A stretch of 64,000 nucleotides of DNA, taken from Celoporthe dispersa. Its lineage: Eukaryota > Ascomycota > Sordariomycetes > Diaporthales > Cryphonectriaceae. The notes beneath the pieces were generated by a model. It saw only the letters and a list, made by a program, of their open reading frames with translations, made no database searches and was not told the DNA's origin. The position numbers and the translations under genes were made by a program. The stretch covers positions 3,596,001-3,660,000 of the forward strand of contig WAID01000009.1 of the NCBI GenBank assembly GCA_016584495.1, given 5' to 3'. Positions 12,093 through 23,923 of this stretch are shown piece after piece (within the stretch, counting starts at the first letter, position 1; every line of letters starts with the position of its first letter).

Positions 12093-13203
12093 ATGTCGTT
12101 TTTCAAGAAGCTAAGAGACGAATTCGACGGTATGTCCGTCAAGGACCGAGACACTGGGTCAAGACAGGAGTATTCCGGACAAGGAGGTAAGTACGCTCAC
12201 CAGCCACTTCTTCTCTCTCTCCCACTCCCTCGCACACACACACAAAGCAAAAAAGAAAGAAGAAAAAGAGAAAAGAAAAAAAACACACAGACTGACATGC
12301 ATCATCATCATCACAAACAAGGCTACCCTTCAGGCGGCCAATACCCCCCTCAACAACCCCCCCTACGGTCAGCAGCCACCATACGGCTCGCGTGACCCTT
12401 ACTACCAGCAGCAACAGCCCCCCTACGGCCACCAGCAGCCCATGTACAACCAGCCACCACCCCAGCCTGGCTACGGTGGCGCCCCGCCGCCACCACCAAG
12501 CGGGTACCCGCCCGTGCCCAACCAGTGGCTGCCCGTCTTCTCGGAGCAGCTGCAGCGCTGGTACTTTGTCGAGACCACCGGGCGTGCCCTGTGGGACGCA
12601 CCTGTGTACGTTCCGCCGCAGCCGCCGATGCCTGCATACGGTGAGTATGCTCGAGGCGGCGAGTACGCACCGCCTGCTGGGCCTCCGCCGCCTGGTGAGG
12701 GCGTACCGCGGGCAGGAGGGCTATGTTGTGGAGGAGAAGAAGGAGGAAGAGAACCATGACAAGCGCAACATGATGCTTGCTGCTGCGGGTGGGCTGGTCG
12801 TCGGTGGGATCGGGGCAGCGGTTGTCGCCGAAGCGCTGGGTGAGTGATATATGCATTAAACCATCTCAAGGACCCGAATCTTATCCCCCTCCCTCTCTCA
12901 CCTTTTTTCGGTGGAAAACCTCCCAAGACTGACAGGGGCACACGTCCACTAGACGATGACGATGATGAGCACCGACCTCCTCCCCCACCACCAGAGGAGG
13001 AGTTCCATGAACCCCAGCCTCCTGCCGGTCCTCCCCTGGATGCCTGGGGCAACCCTATCTCGGAGGACGACCGTGAGAGCATCGCGGAGGCGCGAGAGGA
13101 GTACCAGGAGGTGCTGGACGACCCAGATGCCAGTGGCAGCGACATCGAGGAGGCGCGGGATGAGTATCAGGAGGAGGTCGAGGAGGCGTATTACGATGAG
13201 TAG
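12093..13203 (+). CDS. WW-domain protein with glycine-zipper segment (two frameshifts)
   Basis: Three exons, 12093-12186, 12322-12839 and 12953-13203; 286 residues when two extra bases are discounted. The start MSFFKKLRDEFDG is followed by a Gly/Pro/Gln/Tyr-rich low-complexity stretch (PPYGQQ-type repeats). A WW domain follows (NQWLPVFSEQLQRWYFVETT...W-D-A-P), with both tryptophans and the aromatic pair present. Next come a charged KKEEEN patch, a glycine-zipper hydrophobic helix (MMLAAAGGLVVGGIGAAVVA), and an acidic, Pro-rich tail ending in a coiled-coil-like Glu-rich helix. WW domains bind PPxY-type peptides; the zipper suggests membrane association. Indels: the C7 run at 12357-12363 (C6 expected) and GGG at 12699-12701 (GG expected). 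No orthologue of known function is recognised. Confidence 0.72.
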
Positions 13204-13770
13204 GAAAGGTTTGGGCAGGACTGCTGGAGGGAGACTGTTCTATCTCGCGCTGCAGCTTCCTGGAGCAGGCATCCCCCACGGCGTGCCCGCACCCGGGTCA
13301 GACCCCCCCCTCTCTCGTCCTTTTCACTCGCAGATAGATGCCAGATTGTAGACCGGATTTACCAGCACAACCTCCATACATAACTCCTCTCAGATCCCCT
13401 ATCCTCCAGAATGTTGGACCCCAAGGGTGGTCGGCTTGGCGGTCCGGTCCTCGTGTGGAATGCTGTGCAAATAATGACCACTTGGCCCCAAGATCTCTTG
13501 GCCGCAATCACCCCTCCACCCCTCCCCTCTCCCAAAAAGAGCCAAAAAAAAAAAGACAAAAAACACCACACCCAAAGACAGGGCAGGAGTCTCGCTCTCA
13601 GGATCCAACAAGCAGGCTGATAGCCTACGGCTCCTGCGACGTAACCTCGATGTAGGTTTAGGACCCTCGATAGACATTGACATCCGGACTGCACACCACC
13701 ACCACCCAGACAGACGAGAGATGATACACATGTGCAACTCGGCATGAGTGGGGGAACGCGGTTGCCTGGC

Positions 13771-13778
13771 TATAAAAG
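13771..13778 (+). promoter_or_regulatory. Orphan TATA-like box
   Basis: TATAAAAG is preceded by a GC-rich flank, as in a core promoter. No credible coding sequence follows within 2.7 kb, so it might serve a noncoding transcript or be chance. Confidence 0.2.
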
Positions 13779-15106
13779 AGGCTAAGATTTTTGCCTTTTC
13801 ATGCGCACTCGACCTGTCTCGCCCAATCTCATCTCGTCCGAGCCGACCAACACGAACCTTAAAAAGAGACGATGGTGATGGGGTCTCGACGCGATGACGA
13901 TCCAACAGCGTGCCAAATTACTTACATATAGGTAACCTGTAGACTTGACCTAGAATGTCGGATCTTCCTCTTAAGTACCACTTGAGCTATCAAGCCTTAT
14001 TAAGTCCCATCTAGCGAATACGAGTCAATGACCAACAGTTTCCCATTTCCCTGAACAGAAAGACATTAAGTCTAATCAAGCATCCGACGACATTTGTTAG
14101 TAAGTAGATCTTATGCAACGTCTTGGCATAAAAAGATAAAAAAAAAAAAAAGGGCCTGAAGGAGGGGGGGGGTCCTAGCAGAATGGATAATACCGGACCC
14201 AAACTAACAACGAACGCCTCTCTCTCTACGTGTGTGTGTGCGTCTCTCTCTCTCCCCACACCTTTCCCTACCCCTCTCTCTACTATAGTAGCATTGTTAA
14301 GTCTTGAAAAACCTCACAGGTATTGATCGATCTTCCTAGTCATGGATCAACCACTGTTTGCAACATTGCGGAACATCGAGACTCAATGACAGGAGGGCTA
14401 GTGTCACCTTTTACTATGGTACCATAGTAGGACAGCCGATGGGACCCAGATCAGGGCTCCGCAAAGAGCCGAACGTGGAGCTCAGCCCCGGAGGACCTAC
14501 CTCTAGCAAGCCTTGGCTGATTTTGACCCGTCTTGTCCCTCCCTGCCTCTGTGTGTGTGTCTGTGTGTGTCTGTCTGTTTGTCTCTCTCTCCCTCTGTCA
14601 GCAGCCCTCGAGGTTTTATCCGCCCTTCCGACCACATGTGATTTTAGGACGACCCTGAGACATGGGCTGGGCAAATTTGCTACTGGACCTACTGCTTAAG
14701 GAAGTCTGCACCGTTCATGCCGTGGGCGAGGTAGGCCGCGGTTCGCCGGATCAGCCCAGGTCAGCCCGGAAAAACGCCTCTGAGAGCAGCGCTAGCAGAG
14801 GTCCCTGCAGTGTGACTGGACTATAAGAGCCTACATAAGTTGAAAAGGACGACGTGATAGGGACGCGCAGGGCTCCCTGAGAGAGTGTGTGTGAGGGCGA
14901 GTGAGAGAGACAGTGAGACCCCTCTCGCGAGCGGGTCGGGGCTGAAAATTCCCATCAATCTGACATGCGCGGGCGGGCGGACAGACCCCAGACCCAGACC
15001 CAGAACCGACCCGACGACAGGCAGTGAGCATAAGCAGCCGACCCGCCTGTTGCTTCGTTCTTGTCTCTGTCCATCGAAATCATCGATTTCTCTTTCGACT
15101 TTCTTG

Positions 15107-15134
15107 TTTTTTTTTTTTTTTTTTTTTTTTTTTT
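15107..15134. repeat. T28 homopolymer
   Basis: Uninterrupted T run. Its exact length is unreliable in any read technology. Confidence 0.9.
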
Positions 15135-16522
15135 GGTGCTAGCCAGGCTGCCAGGCACGCCTGGCCTTAGAATGTCTCTCGTGTCCCTCTCACTGGTGTG
15201 CCCTCCCTTCCCGCCCGCCGCCAATCCCAAGCCGGGAGAAAGTGGTGGCTCCAGCCAGCGGCTACGCATCCTGAACGGGCTGCTTGTGAGGGCGCTGGGA
15301 TTGGCAGACCAGAATGATCCCTTGCAGCGAGACCCGGGCGACGATCCGTGACAGGGCCAGCGACCCCTGCTCCCACATGCGATTTGTCGGCCCGTCTGAG
15401 ACTCGCACTTTCATTCTTGTCTCTCTCTTTCGTGCAGATGGCGCGCTCGACATCGAGACCATCTCCCAGCGTCATCCCTGCCAGCGCTTCCCTCTCCCCT
15501 CCTCCCGTCAACGATAGTGGCAGCCACCCGTTAGGGTTGGCACTATGGTACATAAGAGAGACACAAGAGACCAGAGCGGTGTGTGGTCGAGGCTCCCCTC
15601 CAGAGGCTGGCCGGCGGGAGAACTCGAAGGACCAGCCAGTCTGTTTCAGGTCCATCATCGCGCCCAGCCGGAAGAAGTGAAAGAAGTGACAGGTCAGAGT
15701 GGTCGCGCATGATATTGGGGGAGGTCAGAAGATGCCTACCGGGCTCCTCACCACGATCCTCACGTACCAGAGGACATTGTACCACAGCAGTACCCCAGTA
15801 CCGAGGTGACTCGCCTCGTGCGATGGTCCCAACGACCCGGGACAGCACCCCCTGCTCACCCCGCCAGAACAACGTCCTCCCAGATTGCCCCAATATCCCC
15901 CAGAATCCGCTAGTACACATAGTAATATCCAACCTGGGGGCATTTCTGGGGCAATGATACGCAAGGACACCCCTTCGGCCGCCTTCACGCCAACAAAAAA
16001 CGAAGGATCGGCTGAGGTGAGGCCTTTACTCGCATGCCAATTGGGAGGGGACCCCTCTCTTGGATTTTTTTCTTCTTCCTTCTCTCTCTTCTCATCCCAC
16101 ATCTCAGACCGTATACAGTATTTGTGTCGCCGCCGTCCAGATGTTTAGATGAGAGCCTGATGATACACACCGTTGTCAGACGGATCCGCCCCCTCACCAC
16201 GCCTGGGTGCATACTTACCGAGCGAGCACGCCATTGAGCATAAGGCAAAAAAAAAAAGAAAGAAGCCTGTAGTGACGAGGCGAGCTTTTCATCTGACCGC
16301 CCGGCCAGCCTTAAAGACAGCGTGAACCAGTCGTCCGTCCCACTCCACGCATGTTCCGGCCGGACGGATGGACGGCTTGATGGGTCCACGAGACGCCGCC
16401 CTGCTCCTCACATCAGGTCAACCCCCAAACAAGACTCTCATCTGGCCCTGAAGGCGAGTCGGTACAGTGACGGGTGTCTAAAGCCCAAAACCGGCCTATC
16501 AAGGGTCTGACGGCCCGCCCGC

Positions 16523-17773
16523 ATGGACGGGGTGCTCATAGCGGCGACCGCCGCGGCGCTCGCCGAGGCCGACCGGACCACCACCATCGCCAATGGCTTC
16601 GTCAGGGACGTCGCACACGCACAGGAAGACCTGGAGCCCATGGTCTTCGAGCTCTTCGCCCTGAGCGGCCTGCTCACCCGGATCCGGACCATCGGGGTGC
16701 CGGCCGAGCTGCAGCCCTCGGTCGCGTGGGTTGTTCGAAGCTGCTCTGACATATGCAAGCGCCTTGATGCTGTGCTGTCCGAGTGCGGCACGGGCCCGCA
16801 CCGCAGTGGGCGCTGGGCCCTCTCAGATGCCCCCTGTCGAGGTTCGTGAGCTGAAGATGGCCTTGGAGGCATGTAGGAGAACAGTCGGGATAGTGGTCAG
16901 GGCCACGGAATCGTGAGTCGATCCTGAGGCGGGTTGGAGGGCACTCACCCCTCCCCCCCCCCCCCTCTCCTGGAGGCGCAAGTGAATACGAATGTGGGGG
17001 GGTGAAATAAGTACTGACCTCTTCACACCGCAGAGTCTCCATAGAGCAGACAGATAACGAGCTGGGACAGCTGAGGCGAGAGCTGATGCCGGATATGTCG
17101 CGTCTGGACGCGTTGCTTGTCAGCTGCCTGGACGCGGTAGAGAGCTACCTGGTTCCCGACCAGCGCACTTCGACCTACTCTAGTGAGGATGCACCCTCCC
17201 CTAAGAGTACCCCAACCACACCCTCCGTCCAGGACGCGGTCAAGTCTTTCAGGCACTCGTCCTCCATACGCAGTTTCGACCAGCGAGATTCCATCTCCGA
17301 TGCCATGGCACAGCGACCTGAAGAGCAGATCACGTTCGAGGCCGCGCTCCATCTACCCCTCCGACCTCTCGAGACGATCAAGGACGAAGACGTCTCACTC
17401 AAGCCTGGGTCTCACATGAGCCCCCCGCCGCCGCCGCCGCGGTTCAACACCAACAGGAGCACACGAGGCTCCACGCAGCGCCCAGCTCCCATCTACAGCC
17501 TCTTCCCGCCAGCCTCACCGCCACCCACCAAATCCTTGCCGCCCATACCTCCAGTGAGGTCGCCACTGCGGCCAGGCCCTCCAGGGCCGTCCACCTCGCC
17601 TCGCATACCTCACAACGCGCTCAAGACACGGTCGAGCGTGTCGTCAGATGTCACTCAGGACTCCAAGTACTCCTCACTGAGCTCGGCACCAACGCGCCTC
17701 TCCGCGTCATCCCAGGGTTCGTATCCTACACCAGCTCCTCGATCGAGCTCATATTCCCACCCACCGCGGCCGC

Positions 17774-17829
<56 letters not shown>

Positions 17830-19165
17830 CCGAGACCCACCGCCCCCCCAGAAGAGATCTTGCCGGTCTTCGATATCATCCCTCTTCGCCAGCTAGAGAC
17901 GAAAGACAAGGAGATTTCCAACGGCGGCGTCTACGCCGTCGACACCTCACCGACATCAACTATCCTCGCCAGCCGCCACGGCAAGTTTCATGTCAAGCTC
18001 TGGGACCTGTTCTCCGGCACCCACATATCCACCATCAAGGTTCCCTCTTACGTGCAGGTCCAAGCACGCTCGCGCGAGTTCTTCATCCGCTCCCACACCG
18101 TCCTCTCGGAAACCCTCAACCTCGCCGCTATCGCCACGAACTTTGGCCACACCCTCGAGATCTGGGATTGGGCCAAGCGCAAGAAGCTCCAGACAATCAG
18201 CGATGCCTACCGCTGGGCCTCCGCCAGAGGCGATATGTACGAGTCGCAGTGGTACCCGCTGGCCGCCTACCGCGAGGACGAGGACGCCATCAAGCTCTAC
18301 CCAGCAGCCCCGGCATCGTCCGCGAAGAAGCCCTTCGGCAAGGCCCGCACAATCGAGCTGCGCAAGGCCGGGCTGCCGCACACACCGAAGCTCCCCGAAC
18401 TAGCATACTCGGCAACGGGACCCCTCCTCGTCGCCGCCGCCGGCCCACGACCGCCTCGCCCAGGCCACCCGCCACCGGCTCACGCCGCGCTACTGATGGC
18501 ATGGCAGCTCGACGGCGACGCATGGCTCCACAAGCCCTACCGCTACCACGAGCCGCGCAGCCATCCCGAGCTGGAGAACTCCCTCCCGCTCCTGCTCGCC
18601 ACGTACGGCAGCTTCTCGGTGTCGATATGGGAGGCCGCCAAGTTCCGCACGATCGGGAAGCCGGGCATGTGGCAGGTGGAGCCCGTCTCCGTGACCGAGC
18701 GCATTGTGCTCGTGTGGGACTTTGGCAGCACACAGGACAAGACCCGCGTGTACCATATCCCAGCCGTGCGTGCCTGCATCTCTCCCGACTGCAGGTTTGT
18801 TGCGTACTGTGACCCTGGCGGCCAGGGGGAGCGGCGACGGCGCCCTGGTGGTCCTCGATGCCATCAGAGGCGGCAGAGAGCTGTGGCGGCTGGACGGCGT
18901 GGGCGGCAAGACGGACGAGGCCAGTTCGCGGGGCAGCCACATCGGCGCCAGGTCGTTTGAGACAAGGCGGAGCGCCCGGTCGTCGAGCAAGTCGGATACA
19001 TGCTCTGTGACTGTGGGCGGTGGCGGGCTGGAGCTGCTGGCTGCAGATCTGGGCAAGGTTACCGAGCTGGCGTTTTCAGGCGATGGGAACAGATTGTTCG
19101 TGGGAGATGCGGATGGCGGAGTTTCTGTTTATGAGATACGGGAGGGGATCGGCATGGCTGTGTGA
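16523..19165 (+). CDS. WD40-repeat protein with helical N-terminal domain (two frameshifts)
   Basis: Two exons, 16523-16912 and 17034-19165; 839 residues when two extra bases are discounted. Residues 1-130 form an alpha-helical domain (MDGVLIAATAAALAEADRTT...) like those at the N-terminus of fungal STAND and ankyrin proteins. Then comes a long Ser/Pro-rich disordered region with a polyalanine tract (~379-395). The C-terminal half (from ~406) reads as WD40 blades: GVYAVDTSPTSTILASRHG...VKLWD, LEIWDWAKRKKL, FSVSIWEAAKFRTIG, and a last blade VTELAFSGDGNRLFVGDADG. It is probably a scaffold; partners are unknown. Frame changes fall at about 16808-16816 (short G/C runs) and at the G5 run 18825-18829, where G4 gives GQGSGDGALVVLDA. 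No kinase or NACHT is visible. Confidence 0.75.
17779..17826 (+). repeat. (GCA)16 trinucleotide repeat encoding polyalanine
   Basis: Sixteen consecutive GCA codons in the disordered linker of the WD40 protein. On the other strand this is a TGC/CTG repeat. Length polymorphism is likely. Confidence 0.9.
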
Positions 19166-19496
19166 ACAGAATAGGATACCCAATTAATTTGCAATGTACA
19201 GGAATCATATCCATAAATCGTTGGTTGTTTGTTGTCCAAGCTGTGCGTTTGATTTCTCCTCTCTCTGAGACGTGGAAAGCATCACGCCCTCGAGCCCCAA
19301 GCCAGAGCTCGAAGTGCGCCTTCCTTTCGTGGCGAGGAGCAACCGTTCCGAGATGGAAGGAACCACCCCGCCAACTGAGGGCTGCTTTATTCCCAGCGAC
19401 TCCCCGATGAAGATCCGTGCCTCTTCCTGTTTCTTTCTTGTCGTCATCAAGAACGATTTTTCGCCTATCCAAATTCCGAGGCCTCGAGAGCTAATC
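19166..19496. other. Short spacer, no gene
   Basis: Holds the 3' flank of the WD40 gene and the leader of the next gene. Nothing else is recognised. Confidence 0.5.
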
Positions 19497-20679
19497 ATGC
19501 GTTCATACTACCACCCGCTGGCCACAAATTTGGTCTTCTTTTCTCTCACACGCCTCACCTACACATATAATTTGACGAGCACAAACTGCCACGATACCAC
19601 CTCGTACCTTGCTTGTGCTGAGGCCGCGTCTGCCAAAGCCAAGGCCTGCAACGTCGTCGCTGAGCAGGCCGATAGCCAGGCGGAACTCACCGCTTGTGGC
19701 TGTATATACTATACTGAGGTGATGAACTGCTACATGGCATCATGCTGGAACCGGGTCTGCCACCTCCCTACAACCTTTCCCGCCGGCCCCATCTCGCGGG
19801 CCAGGTTAACGGTAGCCGAGTGCTGATGAGAATCTGTGGTGTTGCAGGTCTACGAATGTGAATACCAAGAATTTGCCATACAGTATGTCTCGGAATGCGC
19901 TCTCGACATCAGAACCGCCGGCATACCTTTTCTTTCCGTTTCCGAGTGGTGCTGCAGACTCTTGCTCTTGCAACCTCGGAAGTCTCTACATGGCTATCGC
20001 CGCCAGTGAGGGCAGAGGGCGCCATCTGCGTGGCAGATGTCCGCAATGCGGGTCTTGGAAATGCAGACACCGATCCTATCACGACTGCGGACGAAGAGGC
20101 AGCCTGTGCTTGCTGTGGTGAGAGTGGTGCTATCTCGGCGTGCGTATATCCCATGATCCCTCACAAGGCTGGAGGAAACAGGCTGAAAGGAAATGTTCCA
20201 GCTTCTACAACATCTGCCCCGGCACAGACCCGACCCTCGTTGGTATCGACGACATCTTTGTCTCTTTATCCAGCTTTGACGAGCCCTGGTCCGCCTGTGC
20301 GCCTTTTCTGAACGCCTATGCTTGCAATACGGACTTGAATTTCTCCAGCCCTGCGTATGGTACCTTCTACACGCCGGACAACCTGCCAGCGAACGGCACT
20401 GCGACACTCTCAAACATTGCTGGGACGATCTCCGCTGCACCGTCCGGGATGGTATTTTCATATACGAACCACTACGACTCTGCTGTTTATACCATCACAG
20501 CCGCCATTGATACCACGACTGTGGCCGTGACTGGTGCAACAGGTGCGGTTGATACACCGACTCAAAACGGCGCTGGCCCTTTCTCTACTAGTCAAAGCGA
20601 TGCTAGGGCATTGGCTCCTAGGGAGGGTTGGAGACTGAGTGCTGCTTTTCTGGGGCTGGTACTTGCCATAGTGGTCTAA
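19497..20679 (+). CDS. Cysteine-rich secreted protein with GPI-anchor-type tail (two frameshifts)
   Basis: Three exons, 19497-19754, 19848-20139 and 20190-20679; 345 residues when two extra bases are discounted. The N-terminus is hydrophobic (LATNLVFFSLTRLTYTYN) and probably a signal peptide. Paired cysteines follow in two blocks (NCHDTTSYLAC...ACGCIYY...CYMASCW and SCSCNLGS...ACACCGESG), then NICPGTDPTLV and several N-glycosylation sites. The C-terminus is Ser/Thr/Gly-rich and ends in an uninterrupted hydrophobic stretch (LSAAFLGLVLAIVV), as in GPI-anchored cell-surface proteins. It is therefore likely an outer-wall or plasma-membrane protein of unknown function. Frame changes fall at the T4 run 19928-19931 (T3 expected) and at GGG 20010-20012 (GG expected). 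The donor of intron 2 (GTGCGT) and the start codon are inferred. Confidence 0.72.
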
Positions 20680-22034
20680 ACCACTGCATAAAGGCGTGTT
20701 GGTGGCAGCCTAGGTCATCTTATGTACATGTAGCTTTGTCGATGAATAAATAGATGGTGTCACAGAGCAATCAAGATATATCTGCATCCCTTTGATTACC
20801 CCATAGCCACCCGGAAGCTACACAGGGCTCGCCACAGGGACACTTGGGCTAGGAAAAATAAACAAGGAGAAAGACAAAGGTATCGTCCTCGTTGGGCGGG
20901 GGCGGGAGGTAATTAGTTCAACTGATAGGCTGGCCATTTTCAGGTCCAGGCAGCCCTTGGTGACTTGGACATCCAGCGGCTACTCATTATATACCTTAAT
21001 CACTTGAGCACTGGGACCCATAGGTCTTCTCGTGTCATGTCTTTTCCAATTTAGTTTATTGGTAGGGCTGTTAGGATAGAATTCTCACATCTGCTTGCAC
21101 TTGATGTGCTTGTAGAAGAATACCAGCTCAACTCCTGTATAATCTAGATTCCCTTCTAAGTGTGTGTGCCTTTACAGATCCTTTCAAGGATGTGTAAAAA
21201 ACCAAAGGCCTCTCTCTATCAAGCATTCTATACCAGGAGAAGGCCATGCATGCATCCGGAAGCCTCCTTCATGGCCTGTCTCTTCCATCTAAGGCAAGGC
21301 AGGGCACAGTGAATTCCCATTACATACTAATCAAGGATATTTGAGCTGGAGTGTTGATCTCAGCAGAATGAACACCTAAGTGACTTTCAGGCAGCAGTTT
21401 GCTAGACCATCTCTCAAGTACATCTGAAGGAGTCTTCAAAAGCTTTTGGTTGACTCGGAAGTGTCTTTGCTGCCTCCTTCTACCCAGAGCCTATGGGCAC
21501 AGCATGAAAAAAGAAAAGAACATCGGCAAACTCGGGAGTGTTTTTCCCATATTGGGTCATCTTTGCACCGATATTGACTCACTGAGAGGCACAGTAGAGA
21601 GGGAAAGAACCACCCGGATCACAGACCCTCCAGTACAGGTCATCTGATGTCGAATCCATCCACAACTTTTCTGACATTTGCTATTATCACCACAATAGCT
21701 TCGAAATCATTCACATGATAGCCTCAGAAAAGCGGAGCACGACATCATCCGCCCAGTCACAAACTTTACCACATAGTCTGTGCTGATTTCACTTGCTTGG
21801 CCAAGTATCCTCTCTTTTCCTCCTTCGCACCTTTTTTTTTTTTTCGTTCCCCCTTTCCATCTTCTTGCCACATCAAATCCTATCTAGTCCTCAGACCAGT
21901 CCCAAGACACCTGAAAGACCTGGTATCGTCTCAGCACATCCAAGGGCTTTAAGCCCACCTACTCTTCTCTGAGTCGTCTTTTTTTTTTCTTTCCTTTGGT
22001 GTTCCTCAGTTGCCGTTCATCATCCAGATCCGAG
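20680..22034. other. Intergenic, long leader of the F-box-like gene
   Basis: No gene seen. Pyrimidine-rich tracts and T runs at 21830-21990 probably belong to the leader of the next gene. Confidence 0.5.
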
Positions 22035-23642
22035 ATGGAAGGCATCAGCAACAACCTCGCAGCTATGCAGCTGGCCCCCACCAGCACCAACGCTCCTGGC
22101 GGGCAGTCCCTGATGGGCCTGCCAGTTGAGGTCCACCTGAAGATTATCCACCATTGCCTCCTCGATGTTCCTCGCAAGCCTAAGCCTGACAACGGAATTC
22201 TCGGTCGACACGTTGGCCGTGATGATCGAGTGCTTCTGGGCGGCTCCCTCCGCGACCTGACCCTCGTCAACCAACACTTCCGCCGGCTCACTGCCCCCTT
22301 CCTGTTCAGGAGTATCTGCATCAACGATGCCAGCGAGGCCACGCGAGAGGACAAGCTCAGGGACACGCACGAGGCCCTCGTCGGCCTGCCTACCTACAAC
22401 TGGCTGCAGCACATGGAGAAATTCACCATCTCCCTCGGTCGAACCCCCAATCCCCACAAGCCCTACGCCGGCCAGGACTTTGTCGAGCTGCTCAGCTACA
22501 TGCAGTGGCCCACCACCATGCGCTACGTGCTCGAGAAGCAGGACCCAGCATTCACTGTGCTCAACGACGTGCGGCTCCTCCTGCTGAAGTGGCGCCGCTG
22601 GGGTATGGACTTCCTGGTCTTCAAGGTCCGCCAGCTGGAGCTCTCCTGTCCCTGGGGCAGCCACTCCTTCGACTTCCAGTTCCTCACGTGGCCGTACCTG
22701 AACACCGAGCGCATCTGGCTCGACTACAACACCCACGACCTGCGCCCTCAGAGCCTCGCCCTCGAGAAGCTGCGCAACCTCGAATACGTCATGCACCGTG
22801 CCCACCCCACGAGCTTCCTGAAGAGCGACGTCGAGATGGACATGTTCGAAGGGCCCACCGCCCCGGACGGCCGCCGCCCGCCCAAGCTGCGCCAGCTCTG
22901 CCACACCATGCAGCAGGTCAAGCACTTTGCGCTGTGCGGCCTGCTCAAGGGCCCCGTCACCGAGATCGCCCCGCTCATCCGCGACATGGGCTCTCTCGTG
23001 CAGCTTGACATCACCGACCAGCAGGCCATCAGCGATGACGAGGTCCACGCCAGCGACGAAAATATGCTCCACCCCATCTCTGACATCGACTGGGCCATCA
23101 AGCACAGCCGCTGCATCGAGACGCACCCCAACAACGTCGACCGCGTCCAAGCCGCCACCGTCTTCTTCAACACGCTCCCCAAGCTGCAGCGCATCTGCTT
23201 CGTCCGCGACCAGATCGGCACCTTTTACCGCGCCATCCGCGATGACAAGACGGGCGCCCTCGAGCGCGTCGAGGAGGGCGAGAAGATCCAGGAGCGCTAT
23301 CGCTACCTGTGCTACCCCGACCACTCCCCGGTCTGGCGCTGCGGCTTTCCCAACCGCCTCAACTACGAGCTGTGGGGCCGCACGCAGAACAACTTCCGCT
23401 TCAGCACCGAGCAGGCGTTCTGGCTGAACCCGGCATACCTGGCTGGAGACGAGAGCGTCATCCCGCCCCACCTGCAGTTCGCCGTCGCGCTCAAGGAGGT
23501 CTTTAGCACCATGCCGCCTGAGGAGAAGGAGAGGATCGCGAGGCTGAATGCCAAGTGGGATGAGCGTGCCCGCCGAGACGAGGAGCGCAAGCGCAACCGC
23601 CGGAAGGCCCCCTGGAAGCAAGGCTCACAGGGCTCGAGCTGA
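22035..23642 (+). CDS. F-box-like domain protein
   Basis: Single uninterrupted exon, 535 residues. I chose the ATG at 22035 (CCGAGATGG); no upstream in-frame ATG exists. Near residue 28-48, GLPVEVHLKIIHHCLLDVP fits the first helices of an F-box (L-P-x-E-x-x-x-x-I). NQHFRRLTAPFLFRSI is the usual fungal continuation. The remainder is a large alpha/beta region with leucine-rich segments but no clear repeat, ending in a Glu/Arg-rich basic tail (KERIARLNAKWDERARRDEERKRNRRK). F-box proteins recruit substrates to SCF ubiquitin ligases; the substrate here is unknown. The GC-rich third positions also open a 533-codon frame on the opposite strand, which is an artefact. Confidence 0.8.
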   Translation: MEGISNNLAAMQLAPTSTNAPGGQSLMGLPVEVHLKIIHHCLLDVPRKPKPDNGILGRHVGRDDRVLLGGSLRDLTLVNQHFRRLTAPFLFRSICINDASEATREDKLRDTHEALVGLPTYNWLQHMEKFTISLGRTPNPHKPYAGQDFVELLSYMQWPTTMRYVLEKQDPAFTVLNDVRLLLLKWRRWGMDFLVFKVRQLELSCPWGSHSFDFQFLTWPYLNTERIWLDYNTHDLRPQSLALEKLRNLEYVMHRAHPTSFLKSDVEMDMFEGPTAPDGRRPPKLRQLCHTMQQVKHFALCGLLKGPVTEIAPLIRDMGSLVQLDITDQQAISDDEVHASDENMLHPISDIDWAIKHSRCIETHPNNVDRVQAATVFFNTLPKLQRICFVRDQIGTFYRAIRDDKTGALERVEEGEKIQERYRYLCYPDHSPVWRCGFPNRLNYELWGRTQNNFRFSTEQAFWLNPAYLAGDESVIPPHLQFAVALKEVFSTMPPEEKERIARLNAKWDERARRDEERKRNRRKAPWKQGSQGSS

Positions 23643-23923
23643 GGCTCGTGGGTAAAGGATGGCTCCGCGAGAGGGGTTGGTCACATAAACGAAAAGAAAG
23701 AAAAAAAGAAAAGAAAGAAGAAAAAAATTGTGGGGGAGGTTGTTGGTGGCTATCATTATCAGCAGGGCGGCCTCAGGAGAGGTTCATATCTGCAGTTCCA
23801 TGTACACGAGAATTGTGGGAGTTGTTCAGGGAAGAACAGTGCCACGTAAGTGCGACTAAACCTAGCAACAACGCGGAGTGAGGAAACTGCAGATTCGTTG
23901 AGACAAAATAACTCATTCGGTAG

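Larger units (their letters stand above)
13204..16522. other. 3.3-kb spacer rich in simple repeats
   Basis: I see no gene. It contains CT/GT tracts (14217-14280, 14549-14596), a T28 run, and a good TATA-type box at 13771 without an evident downstream coding frame. Short open frames here have skewed, repeat-driven compositions. Confidence 0.5.

Noticed and set aside
12471..13145. 224-codon minus-strand frame, Ser/Gly-rich
   Set aside because: Antisense to the WW-domain gene; serine and glycine runs are complements of its proline codons.
22020..23621. 533-codon open frame on the minus strand
   Set aside because: It lies entirely antisense to the F-box-like gene. G/C-rich third positions of the real gene keep the other strand open, and the product is Val/Ala/Gly/Leu-rich without motifs.
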